Positions 30,981 through 42,786 of a stretch of DNA of 60,000 nucleotides are shown piece after piece; position 1 is the stretch's first letter; each line of letters begins with the position of its first letter. A program made the position numbers and the translations under genes. A model generated the notes under the pieces. The model ran no database searches. It had not been told where the DNA came from and saw only the letters and a list, made by a program, of their open reading frames with translations. The DNA is taken from NCBI GenBank assembly GCA_014529385.2, contig CM043971.1, forward strand, positions 84,797,340 through 84,857,339. Direction: 5' to 3'. The stretch comes from Adiantum capillus-veneris. Taxonomy: Eukaryota > Streptophyta > Polypodiopsida > Polypodiales > Pteridaceae.

Positions 30981-32000
30981 TGTGGGTGCCGACCTCCTGA
31001 CTCACTGTGGTGTGGTGTTGAACACCATAACCTTGGTTTTCCCCAGATTGACCGACAATCCATTGTCACGAGCAAATGTATGCAGAGCATCCAAATGACG
31101 CTGCATCCTCTCTGGGGAGTCTGAAATCAGCACAATATCATCAGCATATAGTAACAGCGGAATCCATCTCCCTGCTAGCTGAGCCCCCCTGTCCCCCTGC
31201 CGCTCTACATAGTCTGAAAACTCATCCACATACATCCCAAAAAGAGTAGGGGATAGAGGGCATCCTTGCTTTACTCCAATAATGGAGTGGACCATGTCAA
31301 ACATTCCCTCAGTGGTGCGTACCCGCCCCATCACTGTTCTGTATAGAGCCAGAATACCCCATATCAGCTCTATAGGCACACCCATGTCCTATAGTTTGTG
31401 TATAAGTCTGGCTCTCGGCACTGTGTCAAAAGCTATGCGGAAATCCACAAAGCTACAATAGATTCTCTTCCCATGGTGTCTACCCTCCTCAATAATAGCT
31501 CTGAGTGTCAGAATCTAGCCAAGAGTGGAGAAACCTCTCCTGAAACCTGCTTGCCCTGGTGCTCTTATTCCCTCTCGCTCTGCCCATCTACTAGCTCCTG
31601 CTCAAGAACGGATGCATACAACCTAGCTAATGTGTGGCCAACCATGATGGTGCAATAATCATGGGATCTCCTGACTTGAAAATAGGCACAATCGTAGACA
31701 TACTCCAAGTCTCTAGGAAGCCTTCATACATGGCTCGATTAAACATCATAGCCAGGAGCTCTGCAAGCATATCCCTGGCATGGATGAAGTGCTCTGCTAC
31801 CAGACCATCATGATCATGTGCTCTCCTTGTCTTCATCCTGTCAATGGCTTTCCTTACCCTCTCGGCAGTAAAGAAAGAACATGTCTTTGGGCATGTCTCT
31901 AGTGGGTCCGGCAGAGGTGGTTGCCCTGATGCTGTGTAGAGAGATGTGGCATATTCCCCCCATGTCTCAGTGGAGGTGACTGCGGGCGATGGTGAATGCT
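30981..32000 (-). pseudogene. LINE ORF2 reverse transcriptase
   Basis: RT blocks spread over several frames: 'MSTIVPIFKSGDP' (31836-31627 part), 'GQAGFRRGFSTLGQILTLRA', 'CSFVDFRIAFDTVPRARL' (near 31450), then 'GVKQGCPLSPTLFGMYVDEF' and the catalytic 'PLLLYADDIVLIS' in the open frame 31385-31002. YADD is intact. Stops and frameshifts near 31640 and 31390 make it non-functional. In a live element this domain copies RNA at the nicked target. Confidence 0.9.
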
Positions 32001-32025
32001 CGTGGAATAGCCTCCATGCTTCGCC

Positions 32026-33244
32026 TTAGTCCTGACTTATAAATAGCTGATATAGATCCCACTCTAGCTGAGATAGATAGGCCCTTTTCTTTCGTCGCAC
32101 TAGGCGACGAAAGATAATCGGTGACTGTCTATGTGTGGTAATACCCGTGAGCACTTCCCTCTGCAGTTTGATCCTCGTCTCTCTGCACTCCTCATCATAC
32201 CAACTGTTCTGGGGCATGTTCCCAGATCGTCTCCGTGTGGGTTGGCTGTGGGGGTATGCCTCTGATGCTGCATCATGGAGCGTCTCTATCAATATCTGAG
32301 TGAGTTCATCTAGTGGCCATCCCGGCTCTGGGGTGCATAGCTTCATGTATATCTCATCCATATACACAGAATCCGTCTCCCTCATGAAGGTATACCGAGT
32401 GTGTGTGGAGACCTCTCCTAATGGAGGTGTGCTGAACTGAAAGGTTAGGGTGAAAGACGCGATAGCATGATCAATTGCTACTCCAACTGGCCTAGTGTCC
32501 ACCATGAAATCCCGAAAGAATGGAATGAGACATGGCTGGGCCATAACATAATAACACTGTGCTGGCACCATGTCGGTGTGGAAAGCAAGTAAAACCTCCA
32601 GCTGTCGAAAATCTTTGTAGGCCATTCACAATGGCCAATCTGTGCGCGGTTCCCATATCTATCAAGTATCTGCCATATTCAGTGTATTCCTCATCTTGTG
32701 ATAGTTTGGATAGACCCATCTCTGTGACGTCCAGCTTTTTGAGCATCTCTTCGGAAGTATCATAAAATATTGTCTGGTGGTGGGCAGTCCTAGCATTGAA
32801 ATCCCCTAGTATGATAATGTCACCATCCTTGGAAAACTCCCATATATCATTATCCAAAATAGCAAAGGGGGATTGTCCTCTAGGTGATGCATATACTGAC
32901 GTACTAGGAGGAAAGTAACAAATAGCAATGTAGAGGTATCTGTCCGTCTCTGCCTTGAGCCTCACCCACATGTACCTATCCTGTTCATCCTTGCGTGCTA
33001 TATATATCATTGGCTGCAGTTCCTCCCTGAATAGAGCTGCCACTCCTCCTGAGCCCCGTCCTCGATGCTCCGATCTGGTCTCCTGTCTACAGGCTGTCTC
33101 CCATCTATATCCGCTCACGTGTGGCATGGATTGTCTTGGTGCTTGATGCGTCTCAGAGTAGAAAATGATGTCTCTCCCTGTGGAGCTATCCTCAAAGGCC
33201 CCTACATCAAGACGGAGTGACCCGTTACAATTCCAGGTTTCCAT
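32026..33244 (-). pseudogene. LINE ORF2 endonuclease domain
   Basis: An apurinic-type (exonuclease/endonuclease/phosphatase) domain. It starts 'METWNCNGSLRLDVGAFE' at 33244 and continues with 'DIIFYSETHQ', 'GGVAALFREE', 'IICYFPPS'-like 'YIAICYFPPS', and 'GDIIILGDFNAR', which holds the catalytic G-D-F-N-A. A frameshift near 32590 passes to a second frame with 'YYVMAQPCLI' and 'AIDHAIASF', where relatives have S-D-H. The stretch to 32026 is the linker before RT. In a live element it nicks target DNA. Confidence 0.88.
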
Positions 33245-33274
33245 CTTTAGTGTGGTCCCATAGGTCTCGCACCG

Positions 33275-34164
33275 TCATGCGGGGCGTTGCTCCAATATCA
33301 CCACCTTTCCATCCCTGTAAAAAGCAATCTTCCCCTTTTCCCTTGCTGCTCTTATTTCCGGCATTACTTCTTGCATATGAGCAATCTGCGAGAGAGTGAG
33401 GTCATCTCCAAGAAAGATGCCCGTCTTCTTTAGAGTCGCTCTCTTCTTCAAGAAGTCTTTCTTCGCTTCCATGAAGGGGAAGCGGAGAATGAGTGCCCTT
33501 TCCTTCGAGGTTTCTCCGTTGCTCCCACTTTTCTTAGTGCCCACTCTCCAAGCCCTCGTATGCGTCTGCTCGTTGACCCCCACCAGAGTCATGAGTTCTT
33601 TCACCTCTTTGTCTACATTATCTTGGTCTCTGAGGCCACATATCCTTACGTGTAAGGCCCACACACGTCTCCTTTGCTCCTCTTCTAGTGTCAGGTTGAT
33701 GATGGTTGGTGTGGGGGTGGGAGTTATTTCCTTGGCTTTCCCTTTCTTGACAATCTCTATCCATTTTCGGCCTTTTTTGCTTTTTGCTGGGTCTTTGAGA
33801 TGACATCTACCCACGAGGTCGTCATTTCTTTTTGTTGCTCCCCACCTTCTTTGATGGCCCGTACTTGTTCCTTAATCGTATTAAGCTCTTCAATGACAGA
33901 GGGTTGAAGTTCTCCCTCTTCGAGGACATTCTGCGATCGCACCTCTGCAAGCTCTTTGTTGAGTAGTGCGATTTCCTCATCTTGGGCCTTCACGCGATCT
34001 TCGAGTGTACGTATTGTGCTTTCCTATGCTGTCACGCATGCGTCGAGTCCGTTAATCGTACCTAAGAGGTGGCGGTTGATCTTGCTGATGGTTTCGCTCA
34101 GTTCTTCTTTGCATTTTTGGATGGCATCCTCCACCAGGTCATCCTTGCTATTCGACTTTCTCAT
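33275..34164 (-). pseudogene. LINE ORF1 (RNA-binding protein), frameshifted
   Basis: ATG 34164 opens 'MRKSNSKDDLVEDAIQKCKE'. A TAG near 34026 (probable CAG) is followed by a coiled coil, 'LEDRVKAQDEEIALLNKELA'. A frameshift near 33770 leads to the second half, open 33814-33275, with 'RVWALHVRICGLRD' and 'ERALILRFPFMEAKKDFLKK' and a terminal 'IAFYRDGKVVILEQRP'. This layout matches L1-type ORF1p (coiled coil, RRM-like, C-terminal domain), which coats the RNA. The stop lies 30 bases before the ORF2 start. Confidence 0.75.
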
Positions 34165-34165
34165 G

Positions 34166-34350
34166 ATTGAGAGGCCGCGAAAGAAAAAGGAGAGGGGGTA
34201 CCGGAGAGAGAAAGAGGTGTTTTAATTTTCTCTCTCTTTACACGGACAGAGATCGATCCTAAGGTCGCGAGTTTTCTCTCTCTACGCCCCCCCTTTTTCT
34301 TCTCTCTCTGTTTGATTTGCCTTTGCCTATATAGCCTCCAAAAAATTGAA
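34166..34350 (-). promoter_or_regulatory. LINE 5' leader (CT/GA-rich)
   Basis: The leader upstream of ORF1 is GA-rich on the minus strand. The outer 5' end cannot be fixed without a target duplication; the sequence becomes AT-rich after about 34340. Confidence 0.45.
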
Positions 34351-35880
34351 GTCATTAAGTTATTTGTTGGGTATTTGAGTATCTAGTAACGAACTAGCCA
34401 AAGAGTCGAAGTGATGTTTGGCAAAAGGGTAGTCCTCCTGCCTACTCCACACCCTTGGACGGTGAGTAGCTGCCACAAAAAGTCATTAATTTATTTTTGG
34501 GATACATTGCACTATGACTCAAATTCTAGAAAACTGATTTATCCATATACACTTAGAATGGGGATATGCTACCTAATACTAATTAGAAATTATGCCCAAA
34601 TTTTGGATGTCCATAACTACTTAAACGAAGCTTTCTCTGAAGCTAGCCTTTTTGTATGATGGATGTTGAAGCTTTTAATCAAATTGTAGCTTCTCTTAAA
34701 CAATGATAGATCATAGTCTATATTTTAGTTGTAGACTCTAAACCATTATAATATACCATAGAAACCTATCTCTAAAGCTAGCCTTTTAGACCATAGATGT
34801 ATCACAGATGTTGAAGCTTCTAATAAAATTGTAGCTTTCTTAACCAACATGGATCACATTCTACATTTTGCTGTTTTTGTTGGAATTAGGGTTGCAGAGA
34901 AACGCACACAGCTTGGAGAAGACGAAGGAAGCTCAAGGCACACAATAGAGTGTGTGTCACTTAGTGTGCAATGCAAAGATAGATGGCCCTAGAGTGATGG
35001 GCGTATATACAATGCATGGGAAAAAAAAACCTCCTAAAGAGGGAAAAAATGCCCCGGCGGTCCTAGTGTGTTCACACACATCACTACCACGTGTATGGTA
35101 ACAGTTTCTTGTTTAATGATTGGGTTAGGCTAAAGCTTAAGTTTAAAAATTGGACGTCCTTGGTTGCTAATTAAAAGAAATACAACAAAGTTGGCTCTTT
35201 TTAGTGGCGGACTAAAAATACGAGTAGTGCCCCGGTAGCCTATTAAGTTTGATTTATTATGTTATTGTTTTGCACATTTTGAACAAGTACTTCTTGGAAT
35301 CGAATGCTTGGAACTTGATCCTTAAATTTTTTTTATCACTCATGTAAATTGTCTTTTGACCTTATCTTTAGTGCTTGTAGGATACCTTGTCCTAGGGTTT
35401 GAATATTTACACAATTTGGATATCTATTATGGACATGTTTGGTTGTCATTGCCATATCATAACCTCATTGCTATTATTAATCAAATAGTTAAGCAAAGGC
35501 TGACACATTGTTGGCATATAATTAGTATCAATTTAAAGTGACCCTTTCGCTAGCACAATTTGCAATACTATAAGTTTTATATGGTCTTTTTTGTTGCAAA
35601 TTAAGAACTAATATTTTCTTCTAAAACCTTCTATAATAGAAATTAAGCAATGATGCACGGAATTTGGTATTTGAAATGATGAAAAGCTCACTTATAATAG
35701 TCTTATCTTTTGAATTTACACTGTGGCGATATGGATTTAGTCACATAAAGGTTCACATACCTTATGGTAAGAGTTATAGCAAGATGAAAGTGACCTTACT
35801 TAGATATTTTATTTGATTGTCAAAGGTCATCTACACTTTAAAAATATAATAATGGCGTGGTTTTCTTCTAGACGATATTT
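34351..35880. other. AT-rich noncoding sequence with a diverged local duplication
   Basis: No gene is recognised. An imperfect duplication pairs about 34636-34700 with about 34775-34840, sharing phrases such as 'gctagcctttt' and 'gatgttgaagcttctaat'. The stretch 34900-35240 has LTR-like character (gccccgg motifs, 'ccacgtgtatggtaacag'), but no boundaries can be supported. Confidence 0.4.
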
Positions 35881-35890
35881 TTATTTGATA

Positions 35891-36004
35891 CGTACTTATA
35901 AGGGAAATTTAGACTATTTGCTACTAATCTAAGCTGACCATATGCTTCGTACTTATAAGGGAAGTTTAGACTATTTGCTACTAATCTAAGCTGACCATAT
36001 GCTT
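35891..36004 (+). repeat. 57-base tandem duplication
   Basis: Two head-to-tail units, 35891-35947 and 35948-36004, starting 'cgtacttataagggaa'. They differ at a single base, so the duplication is recent. Confidence 0.95.
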
Positions 36005-36108
36005 CTAAAAATTGATCTGTAGGTAAAAAATGAGGCAAAAGAAATGATGGCTTGGGTTACATTTTAGAACTAAAATTACACAAATATGGAGAAGTTAAAT
36101 TTTTTGAA

Positions 36109-36400
36109 CTATAGCCCATAAAACAAAGTTTCAGATACCACAATAGCATCAACAAAATTGAGACCATTCACATTACATTTGTCATCTACAAACTTGACTA
36201 TAAGACCGAGTTTTGTAAGCGCAAATATATACAAAAGGTTCTTCTCTTGTATATATACAAATATAGCATTTGAAGAAGCATCTTCAATGGTTACATTTGC
36301 TTCTTTCTTATGAGCCTTAAGCATAGGACATTGGTTGATAAGATGATGATTTTCCCTACAAAAATGATATTTCAATTTCTTCTTGCCTTTATCTTAGAGT
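36109..36400 (-). pseudogene. Retroelement gag zinc-knuckle remnant
   Basis: The minus strand reads 'KYHFCRENHHLINQCPMLKA', resembling a C-x2-C-x4-H-x4-C knuckle with the first Cys replaced by Tyr, followed by a short acidic/hydrophobic tail. It resembles plant retroelement Gag C-termini. No other domain was identified around it. Confidence 0.4.
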
Positions 36401-36823
36401 TCTCAAATGTATTGTTGTTTAGAAAAGAAACACTTGGGTAGGCCTACTACATGTGGAAGCATTGGAGGTGGAAACATGATATTCTTCTTTTGTAATGGTG
36501 CCAAAGATTCTTGTTCAAACACATGCTCCTTAGCCTATTTTTTTGGCTTGGGTCTCTTGAAGCAATATAGAAACAAGACAATCAAACTTCACATTATTAA
36601 GTATATTCTTTGTCATAAGCCTAAGTGTGGAGGCAAAAATCCAATAAGAATGTGAATGAATATCAAGAATGACCCCACCAATTGAAATTAACTGCTCATT
36701 GAGATATTTAAATTTTGCAAAAGAAATACATCGATGCCATGCTCCTCATGCATAACCTTGGGATGAGTCTTACCGAAGGGCGAGCGAAATTTTTGAGCAA
36801 GGAAAAACTCAAGAGAGGATTCC

Positions 36824-36887
<64 letters not shown>

Positions 36888-38253
36888 CCACACCTACACA
36901 ATAGCTTCACAACAAGCAAAGAAGCTATGGCTCCTTTGAAGTGTCCCTCTTCATGCCTCCTCCCAAAGGAACCATGTCCAAATACAAACTAGGTATGCAG
37001 TGTCACACAAATAAATCGAGAGGCTACATCCCCAAGGTCTTAAAAAGTCGTCTGCTCTCTGCAATAAAAGTAGGAAGATTCACACCTCTTCCATGGGCCA
37101 TTAAGAGCATAGAAGAGTCACACTATAAACACAATAGCAAGACCATGATATGAAGCTTATAATGAGGTCCAAGATTTGGATCAACAATGTTTAGAATCTA
37201 TATGATTGACATGCTCAATATGCAATATAGAAAGCATTACACTTGATGCAAAGTAAACAAATGGAAATATATTTCCAATGCAATCTTTCTACTTCAGTGA
37301 AAGATCATTGAGAACTTTTTCCTCCTCCTTCTTAAGATTCTCTTTAGAAATTGCTAGTTTAGCTTGATTGAATCTAGTATTGATCTCTTTGCTCATTTGA
37401 ACCTAACAAAAAATCCTTTATTTAACTTCTCTTTAATTTGAAAAGAGAGAAAAAAAAAGTAAAAGATATTAAAACATAGTCACACTCCCATCATATAAGA
37501 GCTTTCCTAAATAGTGATAGATAAGGGGATACCAAGGCACAAAGCCCTTACAATACTTCTTTGGCACCGCTCCTATCAACATTTTATCTTTCTCAAAAAG
37601 ACCCTTCACATAGTCCTCATGGCTTGCTGCACAAATATGCAAACAACTTACATGTTCATCCCTTAGATGTGTCACAAGAAGAGCAAGTATAATACGCTTG
37701 GGAAAAGTTGTTAATTTTCAAATTCATGCATCCCAAACTGTTAAGAGGTGCAATATTAGGCACTTTTGTTGGGCCAATAATTGTACACAACAATCTACTG
37801 TGTTTCCTTTCATAGCGGAAATATTTCTTTGATGGTTGTTGGCCATGCTACTATTGACGTAAAGGCAATGTGCCTTACCCTGGGTTGGACACTAGATTCG
37901 GCCGCCCACACTTATCTTTATTGCTTGTATATATACAAATAATAAGAAGCACTCTCACTTGCCACTTCTGCTAAGAGGTTGCTCCACCCACACACCGTCT
38001 CCTCTCCTCTTCCCCTTTCCACTCCGCACATGCACGCATTGTGCACCTTACAACTAGTATTACAATGCAAATTGACAGCTCCAGCAGCTCGACAAGGGAG
38101 TAATTCCATTGAAGCGTGTCTACACAAACACAAAATCTTGCGTGTGATCATTATGGCAACGAAAAATGGTCAAGCAATTTTTGTGTGTGCAAGCCTTTGT
38201 TAAGTATGGAGCCTGATTTACCCTTGTAATTTTCTGTGGTAAAAGCGCACATT
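36401..38253. other. Noncoding, AT-rich; no recognised gene
   Basis: It contains a (GA)n microsatellite and short open frames of no recognisable family. The frame at 37675-37469 (minus) was considered but has no supporting feature. It may include further decayed retroelement sequence. Confidence 0.35.
36827..36886 (+). repeat. (GA)n microsatellite
   Basis: About 60 bases of GA repeat. Translated frames through it are artefacts. Confidence 0.97.
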
Positions 38254-38976
38254 TGTAAGGCCCCCATTATGAGGAGAAGCCATCGTGCGTGAAGGAAAAT
38301 CACTCACCGGAAACCAAAATTTTCACGGACAAGAATCAGGGGCAACTTTAAAGGCCTCGGGGGTGGAGGCCCTCGAGAATTTTTTTCCGCCGGAATATTC
38401 TTTTTCGCTAGAATATTATGGCCGGACGACGGCCAGAAAGTGGTCGGAAAACAACCGGTCGGCTGGCCGGTGGTCGGAAGTCAATGGCCGGTGGTCGGTG
38501 GCCGAATTCAATGGCCGTTGGCCGAATTCAAAAGCGGACTTGTCTTCTCAAGGGCGGCCACACATGGGCGGATTGGAGGGTCCGATTTGGACTTATTCGC
38601 ACAAGGGCGGCTACACATGGCTGTCTCTCATAAGAGAGGGCATCCCTTTTGGCCTATAAAAGGAGGCCATTTCTACACACATTTCATAGTGTGAAGTTGA
38701 TGCAACAAGGTGAGTGTGAGGTGGTGAGAGTGAAGCAAGGCGGGAGCTCCATTAAGGGTATAATCCCTTTGTAAACTACTTCTTGTTTTGAAGTACTAAA
38801 GCCATTGAGTGGCTGCTTTCCCGTGGACGTAGCCCACATTGGGTGAACCACGTATATCGTGTGTACTCTCTCTCTCTCTCTCTCTCTCTACTCTATAATC
38901 TCGTGTATATAAATCTGTCTCTCTCCATTAAGTAATCTACTCAATTATCTATTTAGCTACGTCTTATTTCCTAACA
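38254..38976 (+). repeat. LTR-like sequence, probably Copia type
   Basis: 723 bases with short inverted ends TGTAAG...CTAACA and a TATAAAA box at 38655-38661. The later phrase 'gtggacgtagcccacattgg...gaaccacgtatat' is common in plant Copia LTRs near the U5 region. A (TC)n run lies at about 38867-38889. The following 'TTCACATCAGAAAC' may be a decayed methionine primer site (38979-38992). No matching second LTR or target duplication was found, so it may be a solo or orphan LTR. Confidence 0.6.
38413..38535 (+). repeat. GGCCG/GGTCGG-rich short repeat block in the LTR
   Basis: A GC-rich 120-base block in an AT-rich region, built from recurring 'gtcggtggccg', 'ccggtggtcgg' and 'aattcaatggcc' phrases. 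It lies about 120-240 bases upstream of the TATA box, where LTR enhancers normally lie. Confidence 0.7.
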
Positions 38977-39766
38977 GCCTTCACATCAGAAACGATTGCG
39001 TGTAGCTTGTCCATGCATAGGCATCAGATTAGAGTGAGTTAGAGCGAGCAAGGATAGGAGAGAGATAGAGTGCGAGAGAGGCTCTCTTGGATCCCGACAT
39101 TGGTAGCTCCCTACTTAGCAACAATGAGAGAGAGCATTTTTTTGGTTCTCGTGCAGCGTGCCTTTGGCATAGGCGTTTCTTATTCGATTTTTAGCTTCGG
39201 GTTGGTCATCAGTTTTTGGCTTCTTTTTCCCTTCTCGGCTTTGAGGGCTTCAAAGTTGGCGTTTGGCTTCCTACCTCGGTACAGGTAGATAGAAAAAGCG
39301 AGAGAGAGCGACGACATAACTTTTACTTTTGGCTTCTTAGTGAGCTAGTTAGCGTGAGCTTTTGTCTGTGGTGCAAGACAAGATCGGTCTCTTCTTCCTG
39401 TCGGCTTCGACGTAGCGGGAGCGAAAGAGAGCAGTCTAGCTCTCTTATGACATAGCCTTGACATTGGCCACCTTCCTCTAACATAGCCTTGCCATCGGAT
39501 CTCATCCCACGCTCATTCGAAGCGGTTTTACTCCACGGTTTGTCCTTGGCATCCCGGCCTTGACTTAGCAGGAGAAGGATCGAGAGAGAGAGTGGCATCG
39601 AATCTCCTCTACATTGGAAAATTTTGAAGGTCGGTTGGAGGGCCTTTTAGTAGAGAGAGAAAAAGCATCTCATCCAATGAGAGAAGAGCCAATGTTACGT
39701 AGGAAATAAAGCCTTATATTAACAAAATACGAAAAAGGTATCATCCATGCATTCAACGATCCAATC
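38977..39766. other. GA/CT-rich noncoding sequence
   Basis: Short runs of GAGAGA and CTCTCT and phrases like 'catagccttgacattgg' repeated near 39450 and 39483. No coding sequence recognised. It could be the decayed interior of the retroelement whose LTR ends at 38976. Confidence 0.35.
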
Positions 39767-39997
39767 GTCCTTGAAAACGGTCACTTTTTTAATTGAATGC
39801 GAACGTCTTTTTCACGTGGCCGATGCTGCTCTTCAATGTGGCTTGCATCATCATTGGAATGAAATAAAAATCACAAAATTGTCAGTTAGTGTCAAAATTA
39901 AAAGATTTTGAGACCTCCAATGCGTCCGAAACATCCAAAAACCTAAAAATCGAATATGTACTTGCCCTTTTTTGACACCCAGAGAGGGAGAAATTGC

Positions 39998-40024
39998 CAA
40001 AAACCCTCTAAAGGAGGGTTTTTG
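39998..40024. repeat. Perfect hairpin CAAAAACCCTC/GAGGGTTTTTG
   Basis: Eleven-base arms with a five-base loop (TAAAG), inside the foldback element. Confidence 0.9.
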
Positions 40025-40086
40025 CCGAATGTGCGCGAGGGCCACTTCAAACTTTTGTAAATGGGCCTTTGCGCGTCATTCGGCAA
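40022..40086. repeat. Inverted repeat TTGCCGAATG...CATTCGGCAA
   Basis: Arms of about 22-24 bases (TTGCCGAATGTGCGCGAGGG and its imperfect complement) around a loop of about 19 bases, inside the foldback element. Confidence 0.85.
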
Positions 40087-40118
40087 TAAATAATGAAAAA
40101 GTGACCATTTTCAAGGAC

Positions 40119-42223
40119 TTATGAAAAGTTAGGTTTACTTTTCAAAGTATCTAGTTGTCCTTTTGGACGTACTCAATAAGTGCAAAGGAATCTTATGAAA
40201 ATCTTCGAGAGAGAGAAATAGAATTTCTTAGAAGGCCCTCCAAATGACCTCTGAAATCTTCTAATGGCTCACATCCAGGGCGGCTTGGCTCCAACCTAGT
40301 CTCCTCTGCAATGACTTGATTCCCTCCTCTAGCAACACATATCCGACACATACGGCTTCGATGGACCATTTCGGAGTGGATTTTCCACGAGCAAGTTTGG
40401 CTCCTGGATGGCATTTATGACCACACGTCGACAAGTTTTCCGATCGACGAGGTAGTATGCCAAATTTCAACATTTTTCTTACAAGTTGCTTTCTTTCCAG
40501 TATATATTATGCGGTGCACTTGTTAATGCTAATGTATGAATGTGTGGGTCACTCTAGAGAGTATTTTTAGCACAGTGTGTGGTTTTTTCCATGTATGCAT
40601 ATGTGGATACAGAGTTAGCTAGTTACAGCTCGCACGTGGAAAATTCATAGGTTTACAAGGATTTTGGCTGGGTGCAGTTGTCCATAGAGCTGCTTGTTCA
40701 GGAGCGAGCTACATTGCCAAGATTTTACTAGTTTATGTATATCATATGTGGATTTTGTCTGCTGACACACTGAGTGTCTATTTTCTACAAACGGATGGCG
40801 TGGTATCCATGCAAAATACCTCAAATAGCATGATAGAGATAACAAAACACCGCAAATATGCATACCTGACGAATCCTGTGAACATATAATCAAATCGTAC
40901 ACGAACAGAGAGATAGAGAGCGGGAGAGAGCGAGAGAGCACGTGTCGAGGCACTTCCTAGAGTGGAGTGCTACACCAGCACGGCGAGAGGAGAAGTGACG
41001 GAGGCAAAGAATGACACAGACGCTGGGTGCAATCTCCCCATGTGCAAGAGTGAGCATTTCCCTCTTGCATGTATTTTATTTATACATTCTTCAATGCTCA
41101 AAATGAAATGAGCACTTGAGTAATAAATGTACATATCCCTTATCTATAACATACTCCGGGGTTGAAAAAGCAAATGCCCTCAGTTGCGAGGTACATAAGT
41201 GGTGGAGTCGAGTGCATTTCACGACAAGATAAGAGTACGTGCCAAATCTTGTGGCAAGTGGTTCCAAGACCCCCGATATAAGATGTTTTGACCCCACTTA
41301 TTAGCTCATTTCTACTATTCACATACTAGGGAGAGCTAGAGAGACCTAGAGCGTGTGGAACTTCTAAAGTTCTGTACAACACCCATGACACACCAATCTT
41401 CATCAGATATGAGAGGTAGGATCATTACCTTGTGCTCTCCATGTTCAATGTTAACTTCGACGTGAAAAACTAACAGAAGCGGCTACGTAGCATAGGTTGG
41501 TAGAGAATGAAACGGGACCGTAACTCGATAACCACTAACCCTCTAGCTACAAGACCTGATAGGGGTTGACCTTAAACTAGAATACCATGCCTAAACCCTT
41601 CCATACCAGTTTGGGTCAAGAAATAAAAACCCTAACTTCCTGGTATCTGTAGAAATCAATTTGGAACAAGTCGTCCGAACGGCATGAAACTTCATGGGTA
41701 GGTGCCTCTCAAGGTTGTCTACAAGCCCATGTGACTTCCTCCATAATCAATTCACAAAAATTGGGTCAAAACATTGATCTAGTCTTCAGACACACAAAGC
41801 ATCATTTGGCTCTCACGGCCAGATGCAGCGTCCGTTTGCCACCAAAATGCATGAATAGCATTGACATACCATCGACAATCACGATATATGGTCAAACATC
41901 AAGAAAAGTTTCCACCGGACCATCACCCAACTAAAAGATGCTTTCAGACTGACAAATTGTCATAAAGGACATCCGTAAGGTCAAAGGCTACACTGATGGC
42001 AAGGAAAGGTGCCCCACAACATCTACAAGCTTAGATGATCAAGCTCAAGTGAAATTAGCGTGGAAAGTCATCTCCAAGAGCGATAATCAACTTTAGAGTC
42101 CAAAGTACCAAACAGTGAGTTTCTAAGCTAAACTTATGAATTTCAAAGTTGAATTGGAGCTAAAAGGGCTTAGGCACTAGCACAAATCTTCCCAATGCAT
42201 AAATACCATAGTTTTGCACCCCG
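40119..42223. other. Noncoding sequence, no recognised gene
   Basis: Intermediate base composition and short frames without family resemblance. The GAGA-rich stretch at 40905-40950 is low complexity. Confidence 0.35.
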
Positions 42224-42245
42224 GACATCATACGTGTATGATGTC
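42224..42245. repeat. Palindrome 1
   Basis: GACATCATAC-GT-GTATGATGTC: ten-base arms, two-base spacer. Confidence 0.95.
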
Positions 42246-42504
42246 TGATGGGCCTTTTTACACATGCAAAGGATATTTTGACCACACCAACCTATTTATC
42301 ATGCTTCTTATAGCTCATATCAAGTTTCATGAAAATTGGACCACATAAAGACACAATTTGGTAAAAAGCTGTTAAGTTGGAGTCCTGAAGAAAAATATGG
42401 TCTTATCCATAGAAAGAGCACTCCAAACCCAGGGAAACTTGACACAAGGCATGTACATGGAATAAACATCATACCCCAATGCTCACATGTCAGTTTTCCA
42501 AGAA

Positions 42505-42528
42505 TAGACATCATCTGTGTGATGTCTA
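42505..42528. repeat. Palindrome 2
   Basis: TAGACATCA-TCTGTG-TGATGTCTA: nine-base arms, six-base spacer. It is related to palindrome 1 with a diverged centre. Confidence 0.93.
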
Positions 42529-42786
42529 AACCTATTAAATAGAGGTTTTGTCATCATTTTCACTATCGAGACTTGAATATCATATCATATATAGCCTCTA
42601 CACCAAGTTTGGGCATGAATGGGCATGTTTTGGTCATTATACACCTCATTTCATGGATTCAAGTGCCAGATAACACCTTTTATGGCCTTGGGCACATGAT
42701 TACTTACCCAATTTCAATTTTGAATAAATCAGAGTGATGCACACATCATAAGCAAGCATACATAAAAGTTGAGCCAAAAAAGCCAA

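Larger units (their letters stand above)
29330..34350 (-). mobile_element. Non-LTR retrotransposon (LINE, L1-like two-ORF type)
   Basis: Read on the minus strand: a CT-rich 5' leader (about 34350-34170), ORF1 (34164-33275), and ORF2 (33244-29645) with endonuclease, RT and a C-terminal CCHC region. A short 3' region ends in TTTCA repeats and a microsatellite at about 29330. Frameshifts, stops, a 27-base duplication and a 33-G run break ORF2. A target duplication was not identified, so the ends are approximate. Confidence 0.88.
39767..40118. mobile_element. Foldback/MITE-like element with 23-24 base terminal inverted repeats
   Basis: The left end GTCCTTGAAAACGGTCACTT (39767 on) and right end AAGTGACCATTTTCAAGGAC (to 40118) are inverted repeats with one mismatch over about 23 bases. 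Inside lie a perfect 11-base hairpin (39998-40024) and a longer foldback (40022-40086). No transposase. No clear target duplication was found. Confidence 0.65.

Noticed and set aside
29330-34350. Target-site duplication for the LINE
   Set aside because: Short A/T-rich matches can be found at both ends, but none is long or well placed enough to trust.
38977-39766. Coding interior of a Copia element after the LTR
   Set aside because: No gag, protease, integrase or RT motif could be read in any frame.
42224-42270. Hammerhead ribozyme (CTGATG after the palindrome)
   Set aside because: The core would need CTGANGA; here it is CTGATGG, no proper GAAA and stems follow, and the other two palindromes lack it.
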